Assembly (NCBI GenBank): GCA_002753095.1 | Contig: PDZU01000005.1 | Span: forward strand, 1 to 64,000 | Reading direction: 5' to 3' | From: Magnetococcales bacterium | Lineage (GTDB): Bacteria > Pseudomonadota > Magnetococcia > Magnetococcales > Magnetaquicoccaceae | DNA length: 64,000 bases | Shown: positions 1 to 11,100 of the stretch, one piece after another | Position numbering within the stretch: the first letter of the stretch is position 1 | Layout: each line of letters opens with the position of its first letter | Notes under the pieces: generated by a model | What the model was told of the DNA's origin: nothing | What the model saw: the letters and a program-made list of their open reading frames with translations, nothing else | Database searches by the model: none | Position numbers and translations under genes: made by a program

Positions 1-289
1 TGGCGCGGTTTTCTGCGCCAACATGCACACCCTCCTAATGGGTTTTGCCCGCAGCAGGTGAATCAACCCGCAACCAGACTGTGATATTCGTTCATCGAAC
101 ACCAAAAAGTGCGTTATAATCCAAACGGTTAAAGTCGGGCTCCGCCCTCCCAAAGAGTGCCCCTGCGGGGCACAGATTTGGGCGCGCGGTACAGATTTGC
201 TACGCAAATCTGCTTCGGTAAAAGCGCGCCATTTCAAGCAGGGCTCCGCCCTGCACCCGCAAGGGGAGATAATCTCCCCTTGACCCCAT
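1..289. repeat. Interspersed modular repeat, copy A (left part cut by window edge)
   Basis: This non-coding stretch is built from GC-rich palindromic modules that recur at 29977, 36621, 54578, 55887 and 63767. In order it shows a hairpin around TTTTCTGCGCC with a CCAATGGG-like tail, then the module AAAGTCGGGCTCCGCCC, then GCCCCTGCGGGGC, then an AAATCTGC/GCAGATTT palindrome, CAGGGCTCCGCCCTG, and a terminal palindrome GGGGAGATAATCTCCCC. The TTGACCCCAT end matches the ends of copies C and E. No gene fits here; small ORFs in the track are repeat shadows. The element lies downstream of bioA. Confidence 0.85.
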
Positions 290-317
290 GTTATTTTTTC
301 TTTTGAAGATGATTACG

Positions 318-1664
318 TCAGGCACGCACCGGGGGCAACTGCTGCAAAGCTTCAGCCACACAATCCCAGGCCCGGTGCAACTCAGCATCAGTGATACAAT
401 AGGGGGGCAACAAATAGAGAGCATTACCAAGCGGACGCAACAGGAAACCGCGATCCAAGAAAAATTGACGCAAGAACAAACCAATGCGTGAGGCATACCC
501 GGCATCATCGGCCTGAATATCCAACGCAGCAATGGAACCCATGACACGAGGACAACACACACGAGGATGCCGCTGCACCTCCAACAAACGCTGGCAGTGA
601 ATCTCCTCCAACTGCGCAATACGGGCCAAAGTCTCCTCTTCATCAAACAACGCCAAAGCCACCACCGCAGCCGCACACCCCAAAGGATTGGCCGTAAAAG
701 AGTGACCATGGGCAAAAGCCCGGTCAAAACTCTCCCCCAAAAAAGCTTGATAAATCTCCTCCCGACAAACCGTCACCGACATCGGCAGAAAACCCCCAGT
801 CAACCCCTTGGACAGACAGATAATATCCGGGTCCGTGCCCGCCCGCTCACAGGCAAAAAGACGCCCCGTGCGGCCAAAACCAGTCATGACCTCGTCAAAG
901 ATCAACAATACACCCGCCGCCCGCAACCGCTCCGCCACCTGCTGCACAAACTGCGGACGACACATGCGCATGCCCGCAGCCCCCTGCACCAAAGGCTCCA
1001 TCAAACAGGCCGCACACTCCCGACCATGCCGGGCCAAATAGTCATCCAACACCAGAAGCGCCTCACGCTCCCTCTGCTCCACCGCCTCATCCCCCTGCCA
1101 GGTCGCCGGAAAAGGCAACCAGTCCACAGGAAAAAGTAAAGAACGAAACGGCTCGAAAAATCCACTGGACCCCCCCACCGACATGGCCCCCACCGTATCG
1201 CCATGATACCCACCCACACAAGCCAAAAAACGCTCCCGCCGCTCCCCCCGGTTAAACCAATACTGGCGGGCCATCTTCAAGGCCACCTCCACAGAGGTCG
1301 AACCGTTATCGGAAAAAAAAACCCGCTGCAACCCGACAGGCAACTTGGCCACCAAGGCCGCCGCCAGTTGCACAGCCGGAGGATGGGTAAAACCGGCAAA
1401 AACCACCTGCTCCAAGGTCATGGCCTGCTGGGCAATCGCCTGGGCAATGCGCGGATGGGCATGGCCATGGGTGATCACCCACCAAGAAGAGATTAAATCC
1501 AAATAACTCTGACCGTCCGCCCCATACAACGTGGCCGCCCGCGCCGCCACAATCGGAGTCGCCGGCGGCGCCGTTTTGGCCTGGGTAAAAGGATGCCAAA
1601 CATGGCGCGCATCCCACGCCAACCACTGCGCACTGTCACTCTGTTCATCCAACCGCTTTGCCAT
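318..1664 (-). CDS. bioA: Adenosylmethionine-8-amino-7-oxononanoate aminotransferase
   Basis: This PLP-dependent class III aminotransferase uses S-adenosylmethionine to aminate 7-keto-8-aminopelargonate in cytoplasmic biotin synthesis. The N-terminal WDARHVWHPFTQ matches the BioA substrate-site signature, GGYHGDT and the DEVMTGFGRTG block are class III hallmarks, and the Lys in CLSKGLTGG is the expected Schiff-base residue. About 448 aa is normal for BioA. I chose the ATG at 1664, which lies about 16 residues before the conserved WDARHVWHP; a TTG at 1697 with an upstream GGGGTG is a real alternative. No other biotin gene is in the window. It lies just downstream of the receiver-kinase gene on the same strand and may be read from the same transcript. 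Confidence 0.93.
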   Translation of the reverse strand: MAKRLDEQSDSAQWLAWDARHVWHPFTQAKTAPPATPIVAARAATLYGADGQSYLDLISSWWVITHGHAHPRIAQAIAQQAMTLEQVVFAGFTHPPAVQLAAALVAKLPVGLQRVFFSDNGSTSVEVALKMARQYWFNRGERRERFLACVGGYHGDTVGAMSVGGSSGFFEPFRSLLFPVDWLPFPATWQGDEAVEQREREALLVLDDYLARHGRECAACLMEPLVQGAAGMRMCRPQFVQQVAERLRAAGVLLIFDEVMTGFGRTGRLFACERAGTDPDIICLSKGLTGGFLPMSVTVCREEIYQAFLGESFDRAFAHGHSFTANPLGCAAAVVALALFDEEETLARIAQLEEIHCQRLLEVQRHPRVCCPRVMGSIAALDIQADDAGYASRIGLFLRQFFLDRGFLLRPLGNALYLLPPYCITDAELHRAWDCVAEALQQLPPVRA

Positions 1665-1709
1665 CGACCAACCACTTTCCGCCGCACAACGACCCAAGAA
1701 AATTCACCC

Positions 1710-2825
1710 CTACCCGTCCACCCGTGGCAAAGAAACAACCACCATCGTACCCGCCTCACGACTACTCTGCATCCGTACATCCCCCCCCTGCGCCCGAGCC
1801 ATCAACAAAGCCGAATAGGTACCCAAACCCGTCCCCTGCTCCTTGCCAAAAGTCTTATATTTCTCGAAGAAATGCTCCTGCATCTCCAAAGGCACCTCCC
1901 CCACATTGTGAATGCGAATGCAAACCCACGCCTGGTCGCAAAAATCCAAAGTCACCGTCACCTGCGCCCCCGCAGGCGATGCCTCAACCGCATTCTTGAT
2001 CAGATTGGCCAAAAGAAAATAACACAACATTTGATCCGCCGCCAAACCACACCCCTCCCCAGACGAACAACACACCACATCCACCACCATCACCACATGA
2101 AAACTGCGTACCAAAGCCGACAAATCATGACACACCCGGTTGACCACACGAGAGACATCAAAGGATTGCGGCTCGTAACGATAACGCCCAGTCTCAATCT
2201 TATACAAATCCATGGAACGGTTGATCATCTCCAACATACGGTTGGCCGCCTGAATCGAGCGCTGCAAACAATCCGCATGATACTCCGATAAACCAGCCTC
2301 CTCCAAAACTACCTCGGAAAAACCAATCACCGCCGATAACGGCCCCTTCATGTCATGGCGGGTAATCCGCTCAATGTCATCACGCAGACGCACCACCTCT
2401 TCCAACATTTCATTGCGCTTGGCCAACTCCTTGCGACTGCGCGCCAACTCCAAATGGATGGCCAAACGAGCCATCACCATGGGAATGGAAAGCGGTTTGC
2501 GAATATAATCAACCGCCCCCAAATTTAAACCATTGAGCTCACTCTCCTGATCCGGCAAAGCGGTCAAGAAAATAATCGGAATCTCGCGCGTCGCCTCCTC
2601 CCGCTTCAAACGTCGTAACACATCAAAACCATCCATGTCTGGCATCAAAATATCCAACAGAATGATCTCCGGGTGCGGCGGCTTCAAAGCCTTGGCTAAA
2701 GCATTCTCCCCATTGCGCGCCGGAAGAACCGCATAGTGCTCGGAAAGAATGGTGGTCAACATCTCCAACGTCTCTGGCGAATCATCAACAACCAGTACCC
2801 TTGGCTTGGCCGGGTGCGCGCTCAT
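1710..2825 (-). CDS. Receiver domain fused to histidine kinase
   Basis: This 371-aa cytoplasmic protein starts with a receiver domain (about residues 8-125; phospho-acceptor Asp58 in LLDILMPDMDG, conserved Lys110). A dimerisation segment with the candidate phosphohistidine in ITRHDMKGPLSAV (His157) follows, then a HATPase domain with NLIKNAVEAS as N-box and GTGLGTYSA as G-box. No membrane segment is visible, so input probably comes through the receiver. The start overlaps the stop of the upstream 979-aa hybrid kinase by ATGA, implying translational coupling and a shared phosphorelay. The signal and output are unknown. Confidence 0.88.
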   Translation of the reverse strand: MSAHPAKPRVLVVDDSPETLEMLTTILSEHYAVLPARNGENALAKALKPPHPEIILLDILMPDMDGFDVLRRLKREEATREIPIIFLTALPDQESELNGLNLGAVDYIRKPLSIPMVMARLAIHLELARSRKELAKRNEMLEEVVRLRDDIERITRHDMKGPLSAVIGFSEVVLEEAGLSEYHADCLQRSIQAANRMLEMINRSMDLYKIETGRYRYEPQSFDVSRVVNRVCHDLSALVRSFHVVMVVDVVCCSSGEGCGLAADQMLCYFLLANLIKNAVEASPAGAQVTVTLDFCDQAWVCIRIHNVGEVPLEMQEHFFEKYKTFGKEQGTGLGTYSALLMARAQGGDVRMQSSREAGTMVVVSLPRVDG

Positions 2826-5761
2826 ACACTTTTCTCCTGCTTGATCTGCTCCATCAGCCTGACAACAATCTGTTGGGCCTGCTCCGTCTCAAATTCAGCC
2901 AACTGCTGTTGCAACTGGCTCAACAAACCAGGATCGGCCCCACAACGCTGCAAAAGAGGCATCAACCGTTCCACAGAACGTCTCGCTTCATCAAAATCAC
3001 CATCCAGCGCATTGTATATCTTTTCCAACCAAGGATGCACCTCACCCTGCACCTCCCCCTGCCACTCGGCAGTTGCTACGGCACGCACGTCCGTCTCTGG
3101 AAACAACCCAGAAAGAACCTGCATCACCCCCTCCAAAGAGTGGATAAATTGGTTGACCAAAACCGGTGACTCCAACACCTCCACAATGGCCTGCTCCAAC
3201 TCCGCCGCCAAGGCAGCCAAAGGAAACGCCCCAATACCCGCCGCCAAACCCCGAACACTGTGGACCAAACGCCGGGCCGTCTCCCGATCCCCCTGCATCA
3301 GCGCAGTACGCAGCTGGCCAGTCGTCTCCCGCTGCCCTTGCCAGAAACGCCGCACAATCTGTCGGTAAACCTGCTCATTGCCACCCACATGACGAATACC
3401 CGCCTGCCAGTCCAACGCGACCGCAACCTCCCCCGCCTCATCCACACGATCCTGCTGTAACCACTCCCGACTGCCCCCCTCCGACGCTGGACACTGCTCA
3501 CCATCCGGCAGGGCAATCAATGCCAGCAATACCTGATACAACGACTCCGGATCCAGTGGCTTGATCAAATGATCGTTCATGCCAGCCGCCAACGAACGCT
3601 CCCGATCACCACGCATCCCATGCGCAGTCATCGCCACAATCGGTAACTGCTGACCATCCGGTATCTGCCGAATCAAACGACACGCCTCCAAACCATCCAG
3701 CACCGGCATCTGTATGTCCATCAGGATACAATCATAACGCTGCTGCGCGGCCATCTGTACCGCCTGCCGACCGTTGGCCGCCACCTCCACATGAATGCCA
3801 ACCTGTTCCAAAATCTCCCTGGCAATCAACTGGTTGATCTCATGGTCATCCACAACCAACACCCGAATGCCACGCAAGCGAAACAATGCCTGCCAGGAAA
3901 GCGCATGATGCCCCGCCGCCTGCATCCCCCAACGCTTCTGCCCGGCAACACGCTCCGGTTGCTGCTGCTCCGCCAAATGCATGGGCAACAAAACCGTAAA
4001 CTGACTGCCCTTACCCAAAGTGCTTTGGGCATAAATCGTGCCGCCCAACAGCTCTACCAAATGCCGACTGATGGCCAACCCCAACCCCGTCCCCCCATAA
4101 CGCCGGGTAATCGAACCGTCCGCCTGCTGAAACGCCTGAAACAGACGCTCCAACTGCTCCGGCTCAATGCCAACCCCACTATCCCACACCGAAAATTGCA
4201 AAACAGCCCGTTGCCCCTGCCGGATCACCTCCAAAACCGCAACCACCACATCACCCTGTTCGGTAAACTTGATGGCGTTGCTCAACAGGTTGGTTAACAC
4301 CTGCCCCAACCGCAATGGGTCACCCAGCCAATGGCGCGGCAAACTGTCGGCAATCTCCACATGCACCGCCACCGCCTTGCCCTCACCATACCACGTCGCC
4401 ACATCCATCAGGTCAGCCAATACCTCATCAAGGTTGAACTCCACCCGCTCAATGGCAATCTTGCCCGCCTCCACCTTGGAAAAATCCAGAATATCATTCA
4501 AAATGGATAACAACTTGCGCCCAGCCCGCACCACCTTCTCCATGTACGCACGCTGCTTGCGATCCAACTTGCTCTGCAACACCAGTTGACTTAAACCCAA
4601 AATGGCATGCATCGGGGTGCGAATCTCATGGCTCATGTTGGCCAAAAATTCCCCCTTGGCCCGATTGGCCAACTCCGCCCGCCGTTCGCTCTGCTGCAAC
4701 TGCACATAGGTCTTCTTGAGCGTCTCCTCCACATGCTTGCGCTCGGAAATATCCCGCAATACCCCCACCGTGCCCACAAACCGCCCCTGCCGATCGCGAA
4801 CCGGCGCACTGTACATGCCCGCACTGCTGATCTCCCCCGTGCAGGGCATGGCAGCCCCCTGCTCATCCGACAATGCCTGACCGGCCAAGTGGCCCGTCTT
4901 GGAGCGCAAACGAACCTCCAACCCCAAGGTCTGCCGCTTGCCAGTGCGCCGCTCATCAAAAAGCTTGGGCGGCGTGGCCGGTTGGGTGGAACCCTTGAGC
5001 TGCTGGATTAAATTGGCAAAACTGATCCGCTCCACCTCCTGCGGCTCAATAATGGCACTAAAATGTTGCCCCAACAAATCTTCCGTCGTGTAACCCAAAC
5101 GCTCCAAGGCATGATTGATGAAGGTGAAACGACCCTTGGCATCCAATTGAAAAATCATGTCGGGCACCGTCTGTACCAAGGTCTGATACTTCTCCTTGGA
5201 GGCCAGCAAATCAGCGTTGAGACGGTTCAGTTTGTCATGCAAAGCATTGAGCTCATTATTCTTGCGCAAAATGCTCTCATAGATGGACAAGAGAAAGTTC
5301 AACACCTGGTCCCGGTTGGCACCAATCTGAAAACGCTTGCCAGCCGCCATTTCTATGACGCGTATGGACTCCGCCCGCTGCGGCGTCGCCGTGCGCAGCG
5401 AATCCCATACCTTGCGCAACAAATCCGCCTCATCGTAAGGCTTGAGGATGTAGTTATCCGCCCGCGCTTCCAACCCCAACAGAATCTCTTCCATGGTCGA
5501 AAGCTCCGATAACAACAGCACCGGTATGGCCTGGCGGCGCGGATCCTCTTTCAGAATGCGGCACATCTCATAACCGGACATGACCGGCATGTTGATGTCG
5601 CTGATGATCAAATCAGGGGGGTGGTCGTTGACACACCGCAACGCCTCCAGACCATTGCTGGCGGTCATGACCGAAAATTGATTGTTTTTGAGAATTTTTT
5701 CCAGAAAAAAAGACTGCACCAAACTGTCTTCGACAATCAGGATGAGCGGCAAAGTATGCAT
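2822..5761 (-). CDS. Hybrid sensor histidine kinase (REC-PAS-HisKA-HATPase-REC-Hpt)
   Basis: This 979-aa soluble phosphorelay protein has an N-terminal receiver (Asp55 in LIISDINMPVMSG), a linker, a PAS domain (about 195-330, starting KEKYQTLVQTVPDMIF), a short coiled coil, HisKA with [16 protein letters not shown], HATPase with LLSNAIKFTEQ and GTGLGLAISRHLVE, a second receiver (CILMDIQMPVLDG), and a C-terminal Hpt domain with RRLVHSVRGLAAG. No transmembrane helix is seen. All three classical phosphotransfer residues after the kinase core are present, so a complete His-Asp-His relay is possible within one chain. It is coupled to the downstream receiver-kinase. The final Asp target is not obvious. 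Confidence 0.92.
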   Translation of the reverse strand: MHTLPLILIVEDSLVQSFFLEKILKNNQFSVMTASNGLEALRCVNDHPPDLIISDINMPVMSGYEMCRILKEDPRRQAIPVLLLSELSTMEEILLGLEARADNYILKPYDEADLLRKVWDSLRTATPQRAESIRVIEMAAGKRFQIGANRDQVLNFLLSIYESILRKNNELNALHDKLNRLNADLLASKEKYQTLVQTVPDMIFQLDAKGRFTFINHALERLGYTTEDLLGQHFSAIIEPQEVERISFANLIQQLKGSTQPATPPKLFDERRTGKRQTLGLEVRLRSKTGHLAGQALSDEQGAAMPCTGEISSAGMYSAPVRDRQGRFVGTVGVLRDISERKHVEETLKKTYVQLQQSERRAELANRAKGEFLANMSHEIRTPMHAILGLSQLVLQSKLDRKQRAYMEKVVRAGRKLLSILNDILDFSKVEAGKIAIERVEFNLDEVLADLMDVATWYGEGKAVAVHVEIADSLPRHWLGDPLRLGQVLTNLLSNAIKFTEQGDVVVAVLEVIRQGQRAVLQFSVWDSGVGIEPEQLERLFQAFQQADGSITRRYGGTGLGLAISRHLVELLGGTIYAQSTLGKGSQFTVLLPMHLAEQQQPERVAGQKRWGMQAAGHHALSWQALFRLRGIRVLVVDDHEINQLIAREILEQVGIHVEVAANGRQAVQMAAQQRYDCILMDIQMPVLDGLEACRLIRQIPDGQQLPIVAMTAHGMRGDRERSLAAGMNDHLIKPLDPESLYQVLLALIALPDGEQCPASEGGSREWLQQDRVDEAGEVAVALDWQAGIRHVGGNEQVYRQIVRRFWQGQRETTGQLRTALMQGDRETARRLVHSVRGLAAGIGAFPLAALAAELEQAIVEVLESPVLVNQFIHSLEGVMQVLSGLFPETDVRAVATAEWQGEVQGEVHPWLEKIYNALDGDFDEARRSVERLMPLLQRCGADPGLLSQLQQQLAEFETEQAQQIVVRLMEQIKQEKSV

Positions 5762-5793
5762 TCGGTTACTCCCGTCAACTCATCCCAAAGGCA

Positions 5794-6153
5794 TTAGCGG
5801 ATTTTCTTTCTACATTTGGGACACAACACAACGGCAGGACGGTCGTCCTCGCTCTCTTCGCGCCACTCCACGTGCCAATGGGCCTGTATGGCCTCCTCCA
5901 AACACCCCTCAAACCAGGCATAGCCATCACAAAAACGGCGCCCCGAATGGGCACTGCGACGATCCCGCACACCAGGAGGAGAAAGGTCTGCCCGGCGTCG
6001 CTCCAACCTCTGCCGACGATCCGACTGCAGACGACGCTTGTCAACGAACGGCAACACCGTCGCCAACACTTGGGACTGGACAGCACGACGATCCGGCTTG
6101 TAAAAATCCTGCGGGTTGCAATGTCTGCAATAAAGCCGAATAAGCTGCCCCAC
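5794..6153 (-). CDS. Small hypothetical protein with paired Cys motifs
   Basis: This 119-aa basic protein is not one I recognise. It has CRHC near the N terminus (about residues 9-12) and CPKC near the C terminus, together enough for one zinc-ribbon-like site, with an Arg-rich middle (RRQRLERRRADLSPPG) and an acidic Glu/Asp stretch before the second Cys pair. The GTG start is supported by GGAGGAGAGG a few bases upstream. It sits between two signalling genes and just downstream of the 153-aa coiled-coil gene, so it may share their transcript. No enzymatic motif is visible. Confidence 0.6.
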   Translation of the reverse strand: MGQLIRLYCRHCNPQDFYKPDRRAVQSQVLATVLPFVDKRRLQSDRRQRLERRRADLSPPGVRDRRSAHSGRRFCDGYAWFEGCLEEAIQAHWHVEWREESEDDRPAVVLCPKCRKKIR

Positions 6154-6178
6154 GACCCTCTCCTCCCAGTATCAACGA

Positions 6179-6640
6179 TCAGGCGTTGCCGACCGTCTCA
6201 ACATACCCTGTCTGACTCAGCAGCACCAAGGCATCCGCATGGTCATCAGACTCTTCGGCAACAACGCGCCCCAAAAGCCCACTCAAACCATGAATCACCT
6301 GATTTTGTGCCGTCATGAAACGGTCCACCTGACGACTGAGCAGCGCATTCTCTTGCTCAACCAAGTCAATATAGTCATCCCGATCGGCAATCATTTTGCG
6401 CAACTCGGCATTCTTGGCGTTCAAACCGGCAATGGTCTGCATCAGACCACTCATCCGTGCCTCCAACATCACCAGGGCATTGCCTGCCAAAGCGGGTCTG
6501 CTGGTCTGCACCGGTTGGGCCATCTCCACACTGGCCGACATACTCTCGGTGGCAAACATCCCCTCCTGCAGGGCAAGCAGCGGAAGGATCGTCGCGCCCT
6601 GTTGAACTCCTGACGGTTGCTGATGTGCTGACAAATTCAT
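6179..6640 (-). CDS. Hypothetical coiled-coil protein
   Basis: This 153-aa protein has a low-complexity, Gln/Ser/Ala-rich N-terminal third and a predicted heptad-type helix from about residue 55 to 125 (LEARMSGLMQTIAGLNAKNAELRK region). It has no signal peptide and no membrane segment. The start has a strong AGGAGAGG ribosome binding site. Its position inside a signalling cluster, upstream of the Cys-motif protein and downstream of the cyclase, suggests an adaptor or scaffold role, but nothing in the sequence proves it. Confidence 0.6.
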   Translation of the reverse strand: MNLSAHQQPSGVQQGATILPLLALQEGMFATESMSASVEMAQPVQTSRPALAGNALVMLEARMSGLMQTIAGLNAKNAELRKMIADRDDYIDLVEQENALLSRQVDRFMTAQNQVIHGLSGLLGRVVAEESDDHADALVLLSQTGYVETVGNA

Positions 6641-6798
6641 GCTACCTCTCCTTAACGTTCTGTTTTATCATCACTTATTACCGATACACAGGATGTAGAA
6701 CCGGCTTTGCAGAACGTTAATGCAAATACAAGACCAATCAAGAAATCGTCAACACACGCAATAATGACAAAAACATGGCAGAAAACACCCAGCCTGCC

Positions 6799-8181
6799 CT
6801 ATTTATGTTGCATCTCAAAACAGCCATCCCACTCTTCCGACGGGGGTTGAACTGTAAAATGGTGGCTCCTCTCCCAATAGATCTGTGAGACCACATCACC
6901 CGGATCAATCTCCAGACACTCCTTGAAAGCCAAACGACTCTCCCGCCATTGTCGGGCATAAAAATGGTGCAACCCCTGCAAAAAAGAAGGCAACAATTGC
7001 TGTTTGCGCAACCGCAAAGGCTCTGGATCTGCGTCAAACAGTTCATGAATCAATACCGGCTGGGTTTTGCCTTTGACAATGACCCGATCCAGGGGGCGCG
7101 ATAAAAACTGGTCCGCCTCCAGGAGCATAAACACATCGTCTGAGATGACGATGCGACAGTCATAAAATTTGGTCAAACTCTCCAGACGGGCCGCCAGATT
7201 GGCCGCATCGCCAATGACCGTAGAGTCCATCCGGGTCTCATTGCCCAAGGTGCCCATCATCACCGGTCCGGTATGCAAACCGATACCAATGGCAATCGGG
7301 TCGCGCTGCGACTGGAGACGCTCCTGATTATAGACCAACAAACGGCTCTGCATGCCAATGGCCGCACGGGCTGCATTCTGGGCCTGCTGCCGCTCGTCAC
7401 CATCAAACAAGGCCATAATGGCATCGCCAATAAATTTATCGATAAACCCATTATGGGTATCGATGGCCGCCTGCATGCGCCCCAAATAACCGTTAAGCAA
7501 CATAAAAATATCACTGGGCGACATACTCTCGCACAGTTTGCTAAACGAACGAATGTCGCTGAACATCACCGTGATGGTGCTCAACTCCACCGTGCCCGGC
7601 CTGATATGTTCCAAGCCTTCCTTGGCAATCCGCTCCAAAAATTGCTTGGGAACAAATTTTTCAAACGCCTTCATGATCACCGCAATCGCCTGGGTCTCGG
7701 CCAGTTCGATCCGGGTGCGGTGCAACTCCTCGTAGGCCCGTCTCTGCTCCTCCAGAGAGCGGGTCAAATCCTGGTTGAGCGCCTGTATCCGATTGCGTGA
7801 CAACACATTTTCCAGATGCGTCAGAACACGGGCATGCACCACCGGCGGGCTAATGGGCTTGGTGATATAATCCACCGCCCCCACCTCAAACCCTTTAACC
7901 TCATCCTCCACACCGTGCATGGCGGTGATAAAAATCACCGGAATGGAACGTGTCGCCTCATCCGCTTTTAAACGACGACACACCTCATAGCCGTCCATGC
8001 CAGGCATCATGATGTCCAACAAAATCAGATCGGGCGGCAGGGAAGACTGCACCGCACGCAAAGCCTGCTCCCCACTCTTGGCCACCAACGTCTCGCAATA
8101 AGGCGCCAGCAGATTACTCAACACCGTGATATTAAAGCGCTCATCATCGACAATGAGCACTCTGCCACGACGCTCAATCAT
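6799..8181 (-). CDS. Receiver-regulated class III adenylate cyclase
   Basis: This 460-aa protein has an N-terminal receiver (Asp56 in LILLDIMMPGMDG), a coiled-coil linker and a class III nucleotide cyclase domain (about 195-380). The cyclase keeps both metal-binding Asp segments (VMFSDIRSF and FIGDAIMALF), the adenine-selecting Lys in FIDKFIGD, and the transition-state Asn/Arg in AANLAARLE, so it should be an active adenylate cyclase making cAMP. A helical C-terminal tail of about 80 residues may be TPR-like. Its start overlaps the stop of the 1391-aa hybrid kinase, whose Hpt domain is a natural phosphodonor for this receiver. I infer a kinase-to-cAMP pathway from that arrangement. Confidence 0.9.
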   Translation of the reverse strand: MIERRGRVLIVDDERFNITVLSNLLAPYCETLVAKSGEQALRAVQSSLPPDLILLDIMMPGMDGYEVCRRLKADEATRSIPVIFITAMHGVEDEVKGFEVGAVDYITKPISPPVVHARVLTHLENVLSRNRIQALNQDLTRSLEEQRRAYEELHRTRIELAETQAIAVIMKAFEKFVPKQFLERIAKEGLEHIRPGTVELSTITVMFSDIRSFSKLCESMSPSDIFMLLNGYLGRMQAAIDTHNGFIDKFIGDAIMALFDGDERQQAQNAARAAIGMQSRLLVYNQERLQSQRDPIAIGIGLHTGPVMMGTLGNETRMDSTVIGDAANLAARLESLTKFYDCRIVISDDVFMLLEADQFLSRPLDRVIVKGKTQPVLIHELFDADPEPLRLRKQQLLPSFLQGLHHFYARQWRESRLAFKECLEIDPGDVVSQIYWERSHHFTVQPPSEEWDGCFEMQHK

Positions 8182-11100
8182 GTCCCCTCCTCGCCCTGCG
8201 TGATACCACAGCCTTGCGCCAAAACATCGACAGCCTGTACTGCCGCCTCAAACTCAAACTCCTCGATCAGTTGCTCCAATTGCTGACCAACGGCAAGATA
8301 GCTCTCATTTGGACAATGGGCTCTGATCTCTGCCAACTTTTCCGCCGAACGGGAGTGTCCCGCCGCCAACAGTTGCCGCAACTCGCGCAGCAAGGCGCGC
8401 ACATGCGCCTGGTCAACCACCGCAGCAGCGCCCTCTGCCGGACCGGGCACAGCAGCCTGTGGGCTGGACCCGGCCACCGCCTCCGCTGGCAACGCCGCGA
8501 TGCCATGAAACACCCGCCCAATCTCCTGGCTGAACTGCTCCAGCAGGGGCGCATACTCCACCCCATCGCCCCCCTTCAAGGTGCTTTCCAGATCGCGGGT
8601 GTAACGATGCAACGCATGCGCCCCCAAAGATCCGGCAATCCCTTTGACCGTATGAATCACCCGTAACACCTCTGGGCGCTTGTCCTGCTGCAACCCCTCA
8701 CGAATGGTACGGACCACATGCTGGTAATCTTGGCGAAACTCCCGCAACAAGCGATACAACAATACCCGGTTGCCCGCCACCTGCCGCAAACCCACCGCCA
8801 TATCGATGCCGGGTAACGACTCTTGGCCCGGTTGTGGTTGCGTATCCAGTGCCACCGTCTTTTTAACCGCCAGCGCCTGACGATCCTTGGGCGTTATCCA
8901 CTGCACCAGAGTCTGAAAGAGTTTTTCCGGATCGATGGGTTTGGTAATATGATCATTCATCCCCGCCGTCAATGATTTTTCCCGATCCCCCACCATGGCG
9001 TGCGCGGTCAGAGCGATGATGGGCAATTTCTCTCCCCCCGGCAAAGTACGGATCATGCGCGTTGCCTGGAAACCATCCATCTCCGGCATCTGAATATCCA
9101 TCAGGGCAATCTCAAAGGCATTTTGTTTGACTGCCTCCACCGCTTCCCGGCCATTGCCCACCACGGTCACCTGCAAACCATGCCCCTCCAGCAAGGCAGT
9201 GGAAACCTGTTGGTTGATCTTGTTGTCATCGGCCAGCAAAACCCGCGCCCCCATGATGCGCTGTGCTGCATCGGTATTTTGCACCGGATCCAATTTGCGA
9301 TTTTTCCGACCTTCCCGTTTCTTGAGGTTAAAAGCCACCTGAATCGCCGCCAACAGTTGCGACGGATTGACCGGCTTGGGCAGAAAAGCATTCAACAGAT
9401 GGCGCTCAGAGGCCGGAATCACCTCCTGGCGATTGTAGGGCGTGACCAGGATGATGCGCAGATCCTTACCAAACAGGGTACTTTGCCGAATACGCTGCGC
9501 CAGTTGCAAACCATTCAGGTGCAACATCTTCCAGGTTAAAATCACCAGCCGGAAAGGTTCCTGCGCAGGATCCATCACCGCCTCTTCCAACATCTGCAGG
9601 GCCTGCTCAGCGGTGGTGGCCTGACGGGGATGACAACCATAATCAACCAACATATCCTGGCAAATCTCCTGAAAACGCAGATGGTCATCGACCACCAACA
9701 CCTTCAGCCCCAACAACTCTTCATCCAAGGCCATTGCATGCTGTTCGGCATCGCTCTGCAGGGCAAACCATGCATTGAAATGAAACTGGCTGCCCCTGCC
9801 CAATTCACTGTTGACACCAATGCTCCCCCCCATCATCTCGACCAGATGCTTGCAAATGGACAAACCCAAACCGGTGCCACCATACTTGCGGGTGGTGGAA
9901 GCATCCGCCTGCGAAAAGGGGCTGAACAGGCGACCGACCTGAACCTCATTCAAACCGATCCCTGTATCCTCCACCTGAAACTGCAGATCCACCTTGCCCT
10001 CCCACTGGCGCAGGCAACGGATACTGATGACGATATTGCCCGCTTCGGTAAACTTGATGGCATTGGCGGTCAGGTTGGTCAAAATTTGCCCCAGTCGCAA
10101 CGGATCACCCAGCAACAGGGTGGGCACATCCTTGCTGCGGGAGAAAAGGAGAAACAAGCCCTTCTCTTCCGCCTTGACACAGATCAAATTGGCCAAATTC
10201 TCCATGGTATCATCCAGATTGAACGGTACCGACTCCATGGCCATTTCCCCGGCCTCAATCTTGGAGAAATCGAGAATATCGTTGATAATCCCTAGCAAAG
10301 CACGGGCGGAATAGTGAATCTTGCTCACGTAATCATGCTGCGTATCGCTCAGTTGGGTCCGCAAAGTCAGATAACTCATGCCAATCACCGCATTGATTGG
10401 CGTGCGAATCTCGTGGCTCATGTTGGCCAAGAATTGCGATTTATACTCGCTGGTGCGCTGCAACTGCTCGATGGTCGTGTTGAGTTCACTCTGACTCTGA
10501 ATCAGGGCCTCCTTTTGCTGCAGCGTTTGATTCAGCAGGATACGGTTGCGCAGAATGGACTGAACCCCCGCGATGGCAACGGCAATGGCCCCGGCAACAC
10601 GCAGGGCAAAATCCAGATAGGGGGCCGAAAAGGGTTGCACCCGACCCAGCGTGATCACACCATGCACCTGATCATTGAGCAACAAGGGCAGTGCCACCAA
10701 GGTGCTGGGCAACAGATCCATCACCCCGGTACGCATCACAAAACAGTCCGCCGGGATATCGGTCAACACTTTCATGGTGCGCTCTTCAAAAACCGCCGCC
10801 AGCCAACCTTCCCGATAATCCATCCGCTCCGGCAGGTATGGCTGCGTCACGGCATGGCTGGAGTAGAGTCGCAACAGGCCATCCTCTTCCAGCAGATAGA
10901 TGCTGCCCACCTGGGCATCCAAAGCCCGAATCAAAAAGTGCAAACCCACCCGACACAGGGCATCTACATCCTCCGCTTCCCGCATGGCCCGGTTGAGTTG
11001 CACAAAACTGCGCTCCTGGTTCAGGCGCATCTGCACCTGCTCATGCTCGTTGTTGCGCAGAGCGTGCAAATCCAGCCCCATCTGCCGCATGGCCTGCACC